A DNA stretch of 64,000 nt. Origin: Xiphias gladius. Its lineage: Eukaryota > Chordata > Actinopteri > Istiophoriformes > Xiphiidae. A program made the position numbers and the translations under genes. The stretch spans positions 32,593,501 to 32,657,500 of the forward strand of contig NC_053400.1 of assembly GCF_016859285.1 (NCBI RefSeq), given 5' to 3'. Numbering within the stretch: the first letter of the stretch is position 1; every line of letters begins with the position of its first letter. The notes under the pieces are model-generated. The model was not told the origin of the DNA, made no database searches, and saw only the letters and a list, made by a program, of their open reading frames with translations. Shown piece after piece: positions 45,145 through 56,920 of the stretch.

Positions 45145-45222
45145 ATGAATTCTCCAGAGGAGCAGCAGCCTGTAACTTTATCTTTGCCACGTATGGAAAG
45201 GGATGAAAGCTCACATCTCTAG
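45145..45222 (+). promoter_or_regulatory. Possible upstream open reading frame
   Basis: An ATG at 45145 opens a 25-codon frame that ends in TAG at 45222, 17 bases before the proposed start of the glycosyltransferase. If the transcript starts above it, it could lower translation of the main frame. The transcription start is not known. Confidence 0.35.
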
Positions 45223-45238
45223 ACAGGGCAGCGGCAAA

Positions 45239-46887
45239 ATGCTGGAAAGCGGACAAAGGTACGTGTCTTATTAAAGTCTTATTTTCTGCGTCTATGGTGT
45301 AATACCAGTCTGATGAGGAACTAGGGGAGGAAGGAAGGAAGCGGTAGTGTTTATGAAAGTTAATGGTTAGGGGTTTTCGTGCAAAGTTTTAAAGATACAA
45401 AGCTCAAACAGGAGGCTCTTCGATGAGTTTTCTGTGAAATAATTGCAGTTTAATTCCTGTTCACCGTGTAAAGCCTATTCTGCAGATGGCATTTTTAAGG
45501 CTAGTTTTTACCCACCTTTCATCATTGGAAAGCAAAATCGCCGATAATGGATGGCTTTCTTTCTCACAGCCTGTCTCACTGTCTTATTTCTCCTCTCAGC
45601 CGGGGAACGGCGGATGGCGGGACACTGGCAGAAAGCAGGAGGTGGTGTAGCTGGTCAAGGCGCAACTGCTTCGTCTGCATTCTGGCGTTGGCATCTGTCT
45701 TGCTCGTTTACAACACAAACATAAAGGAAATGGCGACTAACTGGAGCTCCAACTGGAGGATGGAATATAATGCAACAAGAAGCTGGATGCCCTTCAAGAG
45801 TCAGAGCCGGAACGCAGCCTCTCCGAACACGACCGCGTCCAGCGCCAGCACCCCCGGATCCGCGTCTGATCCGACCCCTGCTGCTGCAACTGCTGCCGGG
45901 CTCAAGGCAGAAACCGGTTCTTGGGCATTTCCACGCACCAAGAATAGCTCTTCAATAAACACGAGAGACAAGGATAAAACCCGCCCTAATGTGAGTACCT
46001 CGGCCGAGACTCAGCAGATGACACGGACAACCTCCGTGCCCTATGTGTCTCCGGGACCGTACCTAGTGGAATACCCCTACGAGTACCGCGTCGTTATAAA
46101 CCAGCCCCGGACATGTGAGCGGCAGAAGCCTTTCCTGGTCCTGATGGTTCCCGTGGCGCCCCACAACAGGGCTCATCGCGACATCATCCGCAACACCTGG
46201 GGAGGTGAAAGTCTGGTACTGGGCAAAGTGGTGAAGCTGTTCTTCCTGCTGGGTCTGCACACTGGGGAGGGAGCGCAGCAGGTCCAGGAGCAGCTGCTGC
46301 AGGAGAGCAAGGAGTACCGAGACCTGATCCAGAGCGAATTCCTGGACTGCTACAAGAACCTGACCATCAAGACCATGGTGATGCTGGAGTGGCTGGACTC
46401 CTTCTGCTCCGGCGCCTCTTATGCCATGAAGATTGATTCAGACATGTTTCTAAACGCTCCCAATCTCATTACTATGCTGCTAAATGCTCCAAAGACAAAC
46501 TACATGACCGGACTGGTGACGACAGAAGGTGTAGTTCTGAGAGATCCGAACACGAAATGGTACCTACCTGTGGAGGTGTACCCTGAACCGATGTACCCAC
46601 ATTACGCCCTGGGTCTGGGCTACGTTTTGTCCTTAGACCTCCCCAAAAAGCTCATAGAGGCCTCCAGACACGTCAAAGCCGTTTACATTGAGGATGTCTA
46701 TTTGGGGCTCTGTATGCAGCACTTGGGCATCTCCCCCACTAACCCCCCGGACTGGGGTTATTTTCACGTCTTGCCTGTGCAGTACAGCCGCTGTGCTTAC
46801 TCCAAGCTAATAGCCACCACCACTACCGAAAACTCTGATCGTATGTGGATGTGGAAGGACTTCAAGAGGCCGGGCTCGTACTGCTGA
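45239..46887 (+). CDS. Beta-1,3-galactosyltransferase 2-like (GT31 family)
   Basis: A 435-residue type II Golgi glycosyltransferase, expected to add galactose (or a related sugar) in beta-1,3 linkage. Two coding exons, 45239-45258 and 45600-46887. The first gives MLESGQ and joins in frame through AG/C to RGTADGGT. A membrane anchor follows the short basic tail (about residues 30-44, CFVCILALASVLLVY), then a Ser/Thr/Asn-rich stem with N-glycosylation sequons. The catalytic domain starts near YPYEYRVVINQP and carries the GT31 motifs RDIIRNTWGGES, KIDSDMF with metal-binding DSD (286-288), and EDVYLGLC (from 371). It most resembles B3GALT2; teleosts have several such paralogues, so no exact symbol is given. 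An alternative start at 45547, using the open frame into the intron, is less likely because it lacks a homologous N-terminus. Confidence 0.92.
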
Positions 46888-47500
46888 TCCGTGGAGGACT
46901 CGGTGTAACAGGCTGAAACCCAGGACTGAGTTTCCTCAGCTCCCGTTGCTAAATTTAGCCGTTTCAGTCACACCGTTTCTCTTTGACCGGAAAACGCCAC
47001 AGTGCAGCTGAAAACCTGAGCTCGAGATACAGCAACTGAGCTAAAGCAAGCACAAACTGACATTTTTTTAAATCCAGTATTTTTACACTCAAAGGGTAAA
47101 AGTACGTCTCGACTGAAATTTTTTTTTTTTTCCCCCCCAACTGTGAATGAAAACGTGACACTGACGTGAGGGAGTTTCTTGGCCTTTGGTTCCGTTACGA
47201 ATCCTGTTACGAATCTGAAGGAGAAAGCTGAACCCGACGGGGCAACACTGAGACTCTCTGCCCGCTGGGGCTGCGAACGCTCCGGGAGGCACCACGAACT
47301 CAGCCACACCCTGTCACGGAAGGTTGAGAAACCCTGTTGCGTGCTCTTGAGCTGCTGCAACGCCCGCTTTCCGTCAGAGCGAGGGGTTGAGGATGAAGTC
47401 GTCCCTTCTAGAACTAAACCCTGGTTTCTGTTGGGCAATGTAGCCGCCACACCCACAGCAGATAAGGGGAAAACGTTACTGCCTCACAGAATATAATGTT
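46888..47500. other. Glycosyltransferase 3' UTR or flank
   Basis: Non-coding after the stop codon. No AATAAA lies close by; the first clear plus-strand one is at 49167-49172, so the 3' UTR could be long or could use a variant signal. Confidence 0.4.
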
Positions 47501-47559
47501 ATTCCAGTGTGTGAACATGGCGCTGCTCCATGTCATTTATCTCTGCGGTTTCGTTGGGG

Positions 47560-48750
47560 GGGGGGGGCGGTATCCTGTCGCGACTTCGCCAAAAAAACGT
47601 GCCTCATCCGGGCTTTGGACTCAGGTCGCAGGAGCGACGAGCTCAGCTGTCCCGTTCGCAGTAATCATCCCAGTCACAGCAGGCGCGACCGCTCGAGCGG
47701 GGGCTCCAGGTCTGCCCCCCCCCCCCGAGTCATTTATTATTTTTCGTTATCGGTAAAACTTCGTACTGAGGCTGTAAAAAACACGTGCTCCCGTTTAGAG
47801 AAAGGGGAACTTCTATCTAGAAGGGTGACAAACGGTCCTTGTGTCCCTTTGCGCTGTTTTGTCCGATCGCGATGGCGGTTTCGAATTTTTTTCTTTTTTT
47901 TTTGCTCCCGCTGCTCCCACCGCCGACACCGGTCCGGCAGAAGCTACCGGAACGGTAAGGAGGGGACGGAATGGTCTTCTCCACCTGCAAGCTCGTCGGC
48001 GCCCGCTCGCCACCCCGGGACCGCTCGGCGGATGCTTTCCAACGCACCGTGGTGCAGTTGTCAGCAGACATGGGGACTTTTTTTAAGTGTCTGTTAATGC
48101 CCAGTATTTGCCACCAGCCGCGACTCCTCCTGCGACCACCTGTTTTTCTATTAATTTATTTTTTGACATTATTAAAACTAAGTCTCATGATATGGTCGTC
48201 CGTTCGGTCACCGACGCGTTCCGCCGGACACCGCGAGGCGTTCGCCGCAAGCGAGAGCGGGACCCGTTTCGTGTTGCGCGTCGCGGGAACCGCCGGGGAC
48301 TTCTGGGTCTGGACGCGCCGCCGCCGGCTCCCGGGGTGCTGCAGGGGCACCGCGGGGACGCCTCGGTGTCTCTGCAGCCGAGCAGGCGAAGAGACGAACA
48401 AGAGCCCGGTCGCGGGCGGAGGGAGGTCGCACCGGGACCTGATTGAGGTTTGTGGGGGGGGGGTTCGACCCGACGGGAGAGCGCTGCTGGATTCTCTCCG
48501 CGAGGAAGGGGCAACAACGTCTGTCCCGACAACGCAGTCATTATAATAATGACCGGACCGTAAAATGCGGGTCGGGGCGGAGGCGAGCCGAAGGTCTCCC
48601 CGGTACAGAACTAACGGAGGCTGTCTGTGGCGTAGAGGATCAGAGACGCGGATGTGAACGTCCAGGTGCAGATCTCAACCGGGATCGCACACGACAGGGA
48701 CCAGCGGGCTCGGAAGGGCACTAACCGACCGGCGGTGTCGACGGCATGAC
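47560..48750. other. CpG-rich block without recognisable gene
   Basis: Sharply GC- and CpG-rich compared with both flanks, rich in Arg/Ala/Pro/Gly open frames on both strands that show no known domain and no good splice pairing. It contains C runs (47717-47726) and G runs. No rRNA core sequence is present. It may be an unannotated promoter or a GC-rich 3' UTR. Confidence 0.5.
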
Positions 48751-48800
48751 ACGGAGCGGGAGATGGGTGACGTTAAATGCAGGATGAAATTATTTAAACA

Positions 48801-48822
48801 TAATAATAATAATAATAATAAT
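48801..48822. repeat. (AAT)n microsatellite
   Basis: A run of AAT units just past the CpG-rich block. Similar arrays lie at 56885-56922 and 57070-57090. Confidence 0.8.
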
Positions 48823-51049
48823 CAGGGAGGGGGGGCGCGGAGGAAGGACTCGCCTAGGTCGACGAGGGGTCCAGAACCAGCCCTTCGTGACCGCGGTCCC
48901 CCCACGGCCGTAACCAGCTTTAAAGGGTCTTTAAAAGTGTTGAATTGTAATTACAGAGAACCTGATTTTTTTTTTTTTTTTTTAGCAAAAGCTTAAATGA
49001 ATGAATTATATTTTTATTGGTGTTTCCGTTCATCCATTTTGAGCCATATATCTGGGTCCAGGCGATGTTAATTGATTGATTATATTTTGAAGAATTACAG
49101 TTATATTCCGCTGGGAATCACCCACAAAAACAAGGTGATATAAATGTTGATTAATGTACTTGACTTAATAAAGAGCTGTATGTCTTGTTGTCCTTACTGG
49201 GACTCTTGTCATTTTCTGACCAGTGTGACCGCGGTGAGGTATCACATCTCATTCCATGTGGCACTGTCGAGTCTTAAATCCTCTTCGGGGAACACTGCGG
49301 AAACCCCGGAATCGGAAAACGCTTCTTTTTGCATCGGTCTGAGGGACCCGGACTAACGGCGCGAGAAAGACGGTGTGAGACACCTACGACCTGCTGCAGT
49401 TTGACTCCGGAAAGGCTTCCAGCTCCGGGGGAAGGCCGTCGTCTCCGATGTCCAGCGCAAATAGACGTCAGCGAATCCGCCCAGAAGTCCCCAGCTCCAG
49501 AACCCGCCTGGGAATCGTCGGGGTTTTAAAGTTTTTTCTCCAACGTCAGAGCAATCCGGTGACAGCCGTCGGCACATCCACGGTCGGATCGTAAACGGGG
49601 ACCGCTAATAGCGAATTTTGGAGACTTTTAACGGCACCCCTCTGCCAAAAGATGACCTAATACAGGCTCAAATAAACTGGACTGCAGTTCTGGCCCAAGC
49701 CGACCCCCCCTTGACCCCGTGGCAGTGCTGTACTTCCTCCTTACCTCCCCCAAATGATAGGAACTGTGGTTTCACAACTTTGACCACGACTGGGCCCCAA
49801 ACTGAACAAAGAGAATTAGTCCATCACAAACTCCGCTGCTGATAAATTTCTCATGTAGCTGTTGAGGTGTGTGTTTACATATGTAGAGCTGTGTTTATAG
49901 AGGCCCTGGGTCAAAGGTCGTCAGAGGCGTAAGGAAGTTTAGGTTTTGTGATCGAAACCTAGGTGAGTGAGAGTTTTTAGGAAAACAACTGCCTTATTTA
50001 AGGTCAAGACTGATTTCCAGAGCGGTTCGACGGCTCCTCACCCTCTCACGAGCAGATGTGCAGACGCTCGACTTGACGCTGTTCTTCTTTGTAATAAACC
50101 TTTATATGCGATCGAGAGGGCGTCAGCGGAGTCTCCTTCGCCCTCTTCACATCTTCAACACCATCTAATAAACTACACTGTCATTATTTTGGAGATGATC
50201 TTATTAAATGTGCCTATGATTTCAGATTGTATTTTTACGTGAGAGAGAATACAAGTGAAACTGCCTGGTTGAGACACGGATGCGGCACAACAGATGACAG
50301 GACAAGCGACTCAAGGGAAAACCTTTTATTTTTAGCAAATACTTTAACATTTACAATGTTTGCAAATGCAAAAGAAACACGGACAGAGTTGAACAAAGGC
50401 TTCAGGCGAGACGAGCAGCAGCACAGGTGTCGACGGGGCCCCGTTTTGCGCCCCCTCACTTCACGCAGCAAGACGGAACAAGCTTAGACCGCGATGAGGA
50501 AATACCTCTCTGGGCCAGCGAGGGGGGCACGTCCTCACATTTCACTAGCCCCTGTCAGGGGCAACATCTCTCCTGAATTCCTGCCTCCAGATCGATGGCG
50601 ACAAAGATGAAAACCTCAAGCTTTGGCAGTCCACCATAAAATCTACGACAGTGTGAGACAGTCGAATAACAAAGCCAAAGTACGACATTGACTAGTCATT
50701 TTTTTAACATCCAGAGGCGGGTTTCACTCTTTATCCACCCGAAGGTGATTTTCACAGTTGAGTTCTAAAACAAACACAATTCAATTCACTGGACCCTTTC
50801 ACAGTGATTGATCTACATTAGCTTTAATCGCGACTTTTAACAAAACAAAAAACAAACAAACAAACAATATGAATAAAAAAAAGTATTTTAAAAGAATAAA
50901 CAGTGTAGAAATCCTCACATTTAGCTTAACGAGGCTCACTTCACACAAAACACACAGCACATAAGCCCCAATGGTCAGTGAGTCGGCGGTTTCAGCTCCT
51001 TACAGTTGCTCCAAAGATCAATCTGACTGTATTTCGTACATGACGCGCA

Positions 51050-51720
51050 TGTGCCGAATGGTCCTCTCCTCAGGGAACAGCGCGCCATTTTGAGAGATGC
51101 GCTCATTCGCTTGTCTTCTGCGTAGAGTTAGCTGAGAGGACTGACGCCGCTCTCTCTCTCTCCCTCTCTCGTCTTTCTGCTGAATCACTTCTGAAGCCTG
51201 GAGGGTGGTTAGCTTAGCTTAGCTTGGCGCAAAGACTGGAAACGGGGGGGGGGGGGGGCAGCTAGCCCGGCTCTCTTCAAACAAAGTCCGTCCACCAGCA
51301 ACTCTAAAGCTCACCGATTAACATGTCATGTATTGTTTGTTTAATTTGTACCAAAAAAAAAAAAAAGGTTTTAGTGGCAGGTACCTAGTTTTTGCACAGT
51401 TTTTTCGTTGTTGTATGGATTAAACAAATAGGACACAAGGTGTTATTTAGTGATTTGAGGCAGCTATACTTGATTATTTCCATTTCATGCTACTTCATTT
51501 GTCCCCTCCACTAAACTTCAGAGGCAGATATTGTACTTGTTTCTCCACTAAATTTATCTGACCGCTAAACACTTATTTTTCAGATAATATCAGATATTTT
51601 ACAAAACTAGAGAGGGATTGTGTTACCTTCACACAGAGCCAGGCCAGCCGTTTCCCCCGTTTCCCTGTCTTTGTGCTAGGCTAAGCTAACCAGCCGCTAG
51701 CGGTAGCGGCATATTCAGTG
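51050..51720. repeat. Rearranged copy of the 'ttagcttagcttagc' repeat
   Basis: Holds gatgcgctcattcgcttgtc, ggttagcttagcttagcttg, gcgcaaagactggaaac, then a G run, and later ccaggccagccgtttccccc and gctaggctaagctaacc. These are the blocks of the repeat at 222-445, with an apparent insertion between halves. Confidence 0.55.
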
Positions 51721-53193
51721 TACAGACACGAGAGCGCCACTGTGGCACCGCAGGGGGACCACGTATTGATATTCTGTTCTTGTCTTCACATTGACCCGTG
51801 CAAGTGCAAGCTGCTAACTAACCGGCGGGGGATTAGTGTTGTGAGGAGCATTTTTTGCTACTGTTGTGTGAAAGCTATAAATGCTGCGGTGTGAGGCACT
51901 AGTCTCTGCTGTGCACTTGTCCCGATACGGACAAACGTAAAAAAGTAAAATAAAACTAGAAAATGCGCTCAGCACCGCACAGAGCTCCGCCGAGGCCAAT
52001 GTCAAACAATGTGCACCAGACTTCAGAGGGAAAAAAAACAAAAACAAATTCATCCGTCATCAAAAGTGATAATGTCGTCTAAAGCCATAATACTTATGTT
52101 CATATGGAAGAAAATAACTCATTAGCTATGTAGCTATTCCTTTACTCCACCTGATACAAAGCAGTATGTACTTTTCACTTTACACCTTCTTTCCCTTGTC
52201 TAAAAGTTGCCGATGTCAATTTGTTTGATAAAAATATGTGCTAACAGAACAGCAAGTCTGATTTTCAAACAAAGAGAAGTTCGGGGACGTCGACTCACGC
52301 TCTGTACCTGACGATGTAATGTCTCTTACCTTCCTCCTTTGTGCGCTCCCTTTTTTTTTCCATTTGGTTTTGTTTTATAAATCTATTTCTCTCCTGAATT
52401 TCAGTTTAACGGTACCTGCCTGTGCTGCGGCATCATTTCCACCATCATTGATTGAGTTCTGTCCCTCATCCATGTACATTTGTTCCCTGTCCTGTTTCAT
52501 ATATTTTCCATGTACTAAATAAACAAAAAAACAAAAAAAAAACCCCCAACAAATAGCTAATGAAGATCCAGAAAGTGGCGGTAACGCATCGAAAAAGCTT
52601 TTTGCCAAGCGCCAAAAAACATCGTAAGAAGCAGAAATGTGTTTTACAGCAGCACCATGGCTAGACCTGGCAATTCAAACAATGCGGCTACTGGAACTGC
52701 TGACGACGTCCAAGAACAAATCGGTACAGATTCCAAAGGGAAAAAAAAGAATCAATCAAATCAAAGTCTGAAAACACACGTCCCAACGTCGGCCACATCG
52801 GCAACGCATTTGAAGCGACGTATCGCGTTGCAGCATCGGACCGGTCTTGTTAAATGTTTGCGAACGACTGATGATCAGAAGAAATCATTAACAGAGGGCG
52901 AAGGCCCGTTTACACGTCTGCGTAGAAATGAATGTACACTGCACCGCAGCCGGAAATGTAACTACACATTGCGGCGACGCAGGCTGCGACAAAAAAACCA
53001 CCGCAGTTTAGTGTGTCGGCTAGTGTGGCTATAAATCTACCCTCCATGTCTTGACAAGTGTCTAGTGTGATTTTGAATGAGGTTTTTTTTTTGTTTTTTT
53101 CTCCTTCCCCTTCTGGGACAAAATCCAAAAGTTGTACCATACAACATCTCTAAAATCAATGGCTGATGTACGTTCCTATTTGGAGAAAACTGT

Positions 53194-53228
53194 GATAAAT
53201 AACAAAGCGATCACATAGAAATAAATGA
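53194..53228 (-). promoter_or_regulatory. il17c: AU-rich elements in the il17c 3' UTR
   Basis: On the minus strand, TTATTTATC (53202-53194) and CATTTATTTC (about 53228-53217) lie about 100-130 bases past the stop codon. Such AUUUA words destabilise many cytokine mRNAs. The words are seen; the function is inferred. Confidence 0.45.
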
Positions 53229-53321
53229 ATGTAACCCTAAGCTACAAGGGTGAGTATTTTGCTATGGTTAACTTGGTTATTAAAGAGAAATAAAGAAATC
53301 CCCAGCAATGCGAGCACATGA

Positions 53322-56300
53322 TCAGAAAGATGATTTCCTGTACCTGGGCATAATGCAAGTGCAGGCCACAGGGACTTTGATAAAATCGTTTTTGATCACG
53401 TATTTGCTGCGGTCATCCGGGCAGAAGCTCTTCTTCAGGACCTTTACATGAGCGAACACAGGCACAGAGTTGTAGCTCAGATTTTCTCTCCCGTTGATGA
53501 TGCAGCCCTGGCACAGGCACTCCGCGAAGCTGATCTCAGTGGGAGTCCTGCTGACGTCCCGGTTCAGGCTGAGGGGAGACAATCGGACAGAACGGCCATC
53601 AGCGACTCACCGAGCAATCCATACAGCAGCTACACCAATCACAACCAGTTGGTCACCTTCTTCTACTGCTGCTCTATTATTACAATGATGTTTGTTTGTT
53701 TTTTTTATCGTTCTGTATTGTCAACGGTGAGAATGTTTCTTATGGCTGAGGACCTAATGGCTGTGATTCATTTATTAATTTTTTTATGGGTTTGTTCAAC
53801 AGTGACAGTGCACACTAATAAACGTTGCTGTAAATGCGCCAGAGTTAAACAAGAAGTTAGTTTTCATCTGTCGTCCCTTTACAGATGCTACAGAGTCACA
53901 ACGTAAGAATTTACGATGTAAAATTCCAAAGTAAATGAGACCGTTAGGCACGCAGAGCAATGACAACAAGAGGAGAGAATAGTAATGTTAGTAAAAAAAG
54001 ATATTCGGGACACCGTTTTCAGGTACGACTGAAAACACGCAGCACAGGAGCACACAATACAAGATGTACAAAGAAATGAAAGGGGGAATATTAATGTAAA
54101 TAGAAATGTGGACTAAAGACGACGACGCTGTGCTGCGTTACTGGACACCAACTGAAACATGCGAAGCAGGAGCACAGACGGGATAAGCGCCAAACAAGTG
54201 CACAAAATACATCAATCACATAAAAGCGAAGCCGCTTAAGACATTGGCGCGGGTTCAGGATGCGTGCTGCACTAAACCGAACTCATAAGGTTAACATTGG
54301 CTCACTTCCACCTAAAGGACACATCTCAAGTTTTTCAAACAGCACTCACATGCCCATATACACACTGAAAGAGTTACTTGTCACTATGATGTATTGCATT
54401 ATCATTCCTTCACTTCATACTGGATGATAATATGCATATTCTGGGCCCGGGCCCTTATCAAACCGCTAGTGGACCAGTTTGGGACCTCGGCGTAAGAAAA
54501 AAGTAGAAACCCCTTCACTTTCCCTCCCAAACTTCAGAATGAAAACTACCTATCAAACTTCCTTTTACTTAAAAACGCCTCTTAAATGTCAGAGAGCTGC
54601 AGAGCCTGTTGAGTCGGTTGAGACTAGATCCTTCATGGCCGCAGACACGGGGCTGACCACCCCTCTGTTTTCAGCCTGATAATAATAATGATAATTATAA
54701 TAATGGGTGCAAACAAGTAAGAATAAATCTGACCAATGAAGAGACTGTAAGGACTTTTTTTTTTTTTTTTAAATATACAATATGGTAGATGAAGGGTCAA
54801 CCTCTGGGGTCCTGGTTCTGTCCAAATGTTCCTCTCAAGTTCAACCCAAACTAAGGGAGTCCGAGTGAGACAAATTCAAAACTACCTAAAAAGACTGGCT
54901 ATTTGGCTGCTCACTCTAGCTCCGGATTAACCGGCACCGGACGCACACGGGAAGTGGTCACTGCACAGTGTCCAGGAAACGGGGGAACCATTGCAGCAGC
55001 CGGGAACTCTTTCACGTACTGGCATGTTAGATTTGCATTGAGATAGACCTGGAAAAAAAAAAAAAAAAAGGAGCCCATTCTTTAAGCCTCCCCACAAACC
55101 GACCACAACCAAGGACGCGGAAATGGCAAACGCTACACCTAATGCACCCTCTGCTGAGCTCGGTTACAGCTGCGCCTTGCTGCCAGGAGAAATGTCTCGC
55201 CATGCCATGGGGCTTTGAGGGGCTCTGGGCAGTTTACATGTAAAAAAACCTACCATCACTTTCTAAAATACAACTCATTGCTAAGGATTAAACCAGCGGT
55301 TCCCAACCTTTTTCGGGTGAAAGTTAGGGCCCCTTGTCACATTTCTGCTTTAAATATCTCAGGGGTTTTTTTTATTTAAATAAACAGTTTGAAGCGCCAC
55401 AACGGTAAAATGACGGGACGTGAAAAAACGCAGTCGTGTGTCAGAACTCCGTTTTTGCTCGTCCCCCCCCCGATTAATCGGATGGATCCCGTGTGTTGGG
55501 AACCACCGAACTGCACTGCCGGCGTGTAATTTAAACCAGTTCCAACACTTCACTGTCCAAAAACTCGAAGGTTTTCCGTTTACACTCAAATAAGAGGGAA
55601 GAAAAGCTGGATCTGGAGAGTTTTGGGGCATCTCTGCTTAAAACTGACTAAAAACGACTTGTCCATCAAATTCAGCCAGTTGGCTAATCAATTCGTTGTT
55701 ACTGCTTTAAATCTAATAATGTCCTCTAATATCAGTTCCCTGTTAATACTAAAGTACGTTTTGATGATTGCGGCTCTGCTTTTATTTAAGATTTAATTAT
55801 TTGTATTGAGGTGGGCTTGGATCACATCACTTAGGTTAAAAAAAAAAAAAAAAAAAGTAACAAAAATGGCACCGCTGAGCGCGTTTGTCCGCCCGCGGCT
55901 CCCGTAGCTGCGCGTTACTACACTCACCTGTACTTCCACGGGGCCAGGGCGCGGGCGCTAATGTCTCCCCCGGCCGCCTGCACGCAGGTGTCCATGACCC
56001 CCGGCGGCGGCGGCGGCGGCGGCGGCAGCGGCATTTTCTCCAAGTAAGACCTCCGAAACCTGTCGGTGCGAATTTCCAGCTCGTCCACGCCGATGCATCT
56101 GGAGGCGGAGGGCCGAGCCGCCGCTGCGGCCGTAAAGGGAAAAGTCTGGTGGTTGAGGATCAGCAGCGTGACGAGGGAAATCTACAAACATTTATAAAAA
56201 TGAAGGAATTATTAAAAAAAAAAAAAACACGCAAAAAAAAAAACCAAACAAAAAAACCCCAGAGCGTTTTAAGAAACAGCAGAGAGTCCGGACACAAGTC

Positions 56301-56398
56301 CACCAGAACCAGCTGGGAACCAAACTGTGTGCGCGGAGCGAAGTGCGCTCCCTGCGGCTCACACTCGACATTACCATTTGCAGACCGACCGATGTCAT
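53322..56398 (-). CDS. il17c: Interleukin-17C
   Basis: A secreted 174-residue cytokine of the IL-17 family. Coding exons in order of translation: 56398-56375, 56181-55928 and 53568-53322, with GT-AG borders, joined in frame. A signal peptide spans about residues 1-27 (hydrophobic core ISLVTLLIL). The mid-region has MPL plus eight prolines, then GVMDTCVQAA. The IL-17 fold is marked by APWKYSLNRDVSRTPTEISF, AECLCQGC (108-115), Cys142 and the closing VPVACTCIMPR (Cys162, Cys164). The AECLCxGC and ACTC patterns, the three-exon layout and the 16q-type neighbourhood favour IL-17C over IL-17D or IL-17A/F. The minus-strand promoter has a TATA box about 50 bases before the ATG. The intron between exons 2 and 3 is 2.36 kb. 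Confidence 0.88.
56000..56035 (-). repeat. il17c: (CCG)n coding repeat in il17c exon 2
   Basis: Eight CCG codons in a row, preceded by CCG CTG, encode the polyproline run of il17c. The repeat lies between the N-terminal part and the conserved cystine-knot domain. Confidence 0.9.
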
Positions 56399-56419
56399 CT
56401 TGAACCCGGACAGGTGTGA

Positions 56420-56456
56420 CTCTGAGCGCCCGCTCCGTTGGACCCTGTATATATAC
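56420..56456 (-). promoter_or_regulatory. il17c: il17c TATA box and core promoter
   Basis: On the minus strand, TATATATA at 56455-56448 stands about 50 bases before the start codon, which places transcription initiation near 56420 and gives a 5' UTR of about 20-25 bases. This suits an inducible cytokine promoter. The motif is seen; the start site is inferred. Confidence 0.6.
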
Positions 56457-56699
56457 ACATCCCGCCGCCGGCTTGAAAGGGAACGTCCAAAAGGCATTAC
56501 TTGCAAATACCAAGTATTTCCTGTAACTCAGTCACTGGCTGAACACGGAGAGGGCGTCAACGAGAGCCCGCTGGGGGGACGCACTGGGCGGCGGGCTCCA
56601 CACCAGCACCACTTGGATCTCAGGGATGAAAACTTTCTCCCGAATCCGTCTTCTTTCTGTCTCAGCTTCTCCTCGTAGTTGCGCGTACTTTCATTGCTC

Positions 56700-56889
56700 A
56701 TGCGAGGGCAGCTAGATCAAATCTAAACAGTCCCACTGTCAGAATGGCTTGAATATTGCTCGATTCCTCTGATGATATATTGAATCTATTTCACTGTTTA
56801 AAATGCCTCGACCTCCTTTTTTTCATTTGCGAAAGCACCTTGAACCGCAGTTTGTGGATTAAAGGTACTACATGGATACAATTTATTAT

Positions 56890-56920
<31 letters not shown>

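Larger units (their letters stand above)
48823..53321. other. Space between the convergent glycosyltransferase and il17c genes
   Basis: Contains a second, smaller CpG-rich patch (49290-49580), a family repeat (51050-51720) and AT-rich DNA. The open frame at 52639-53034 is Arg/Lys/Ser-rich with no known domain. The il17c 3' UTR should occupy the right end. Confidence 0.45.

Noticed and set aside
45547-45599. Start of the glycosyltransferase at 45547
   Set aside because: This part lies before a good acceptor (ttctcctctcag), and the spliced start at 45239 gives a typical short cytoplasmic tail.
47507-48546. Overlapping open frames of 190-196 codons on the plus strand, with others on the minus strand
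   Set aside because: Long frames are expected by chance in CpG-rich DNA with few stop codons. They overlap each other in different frames and none shows a domain.
47560-48750. Possible rDNA spacer because of the high GC content
   Set aside because: None of the conserved rRNA core sequences is present next to it, so the block is only GC-rich.
52639-53034. 131-codon plus-strand open frame rich in Arg, Lys and Ser
   Set aside because: No domain, no splice support and no conserved motif; it lies in the 3' region of il17c on the opposite strand.
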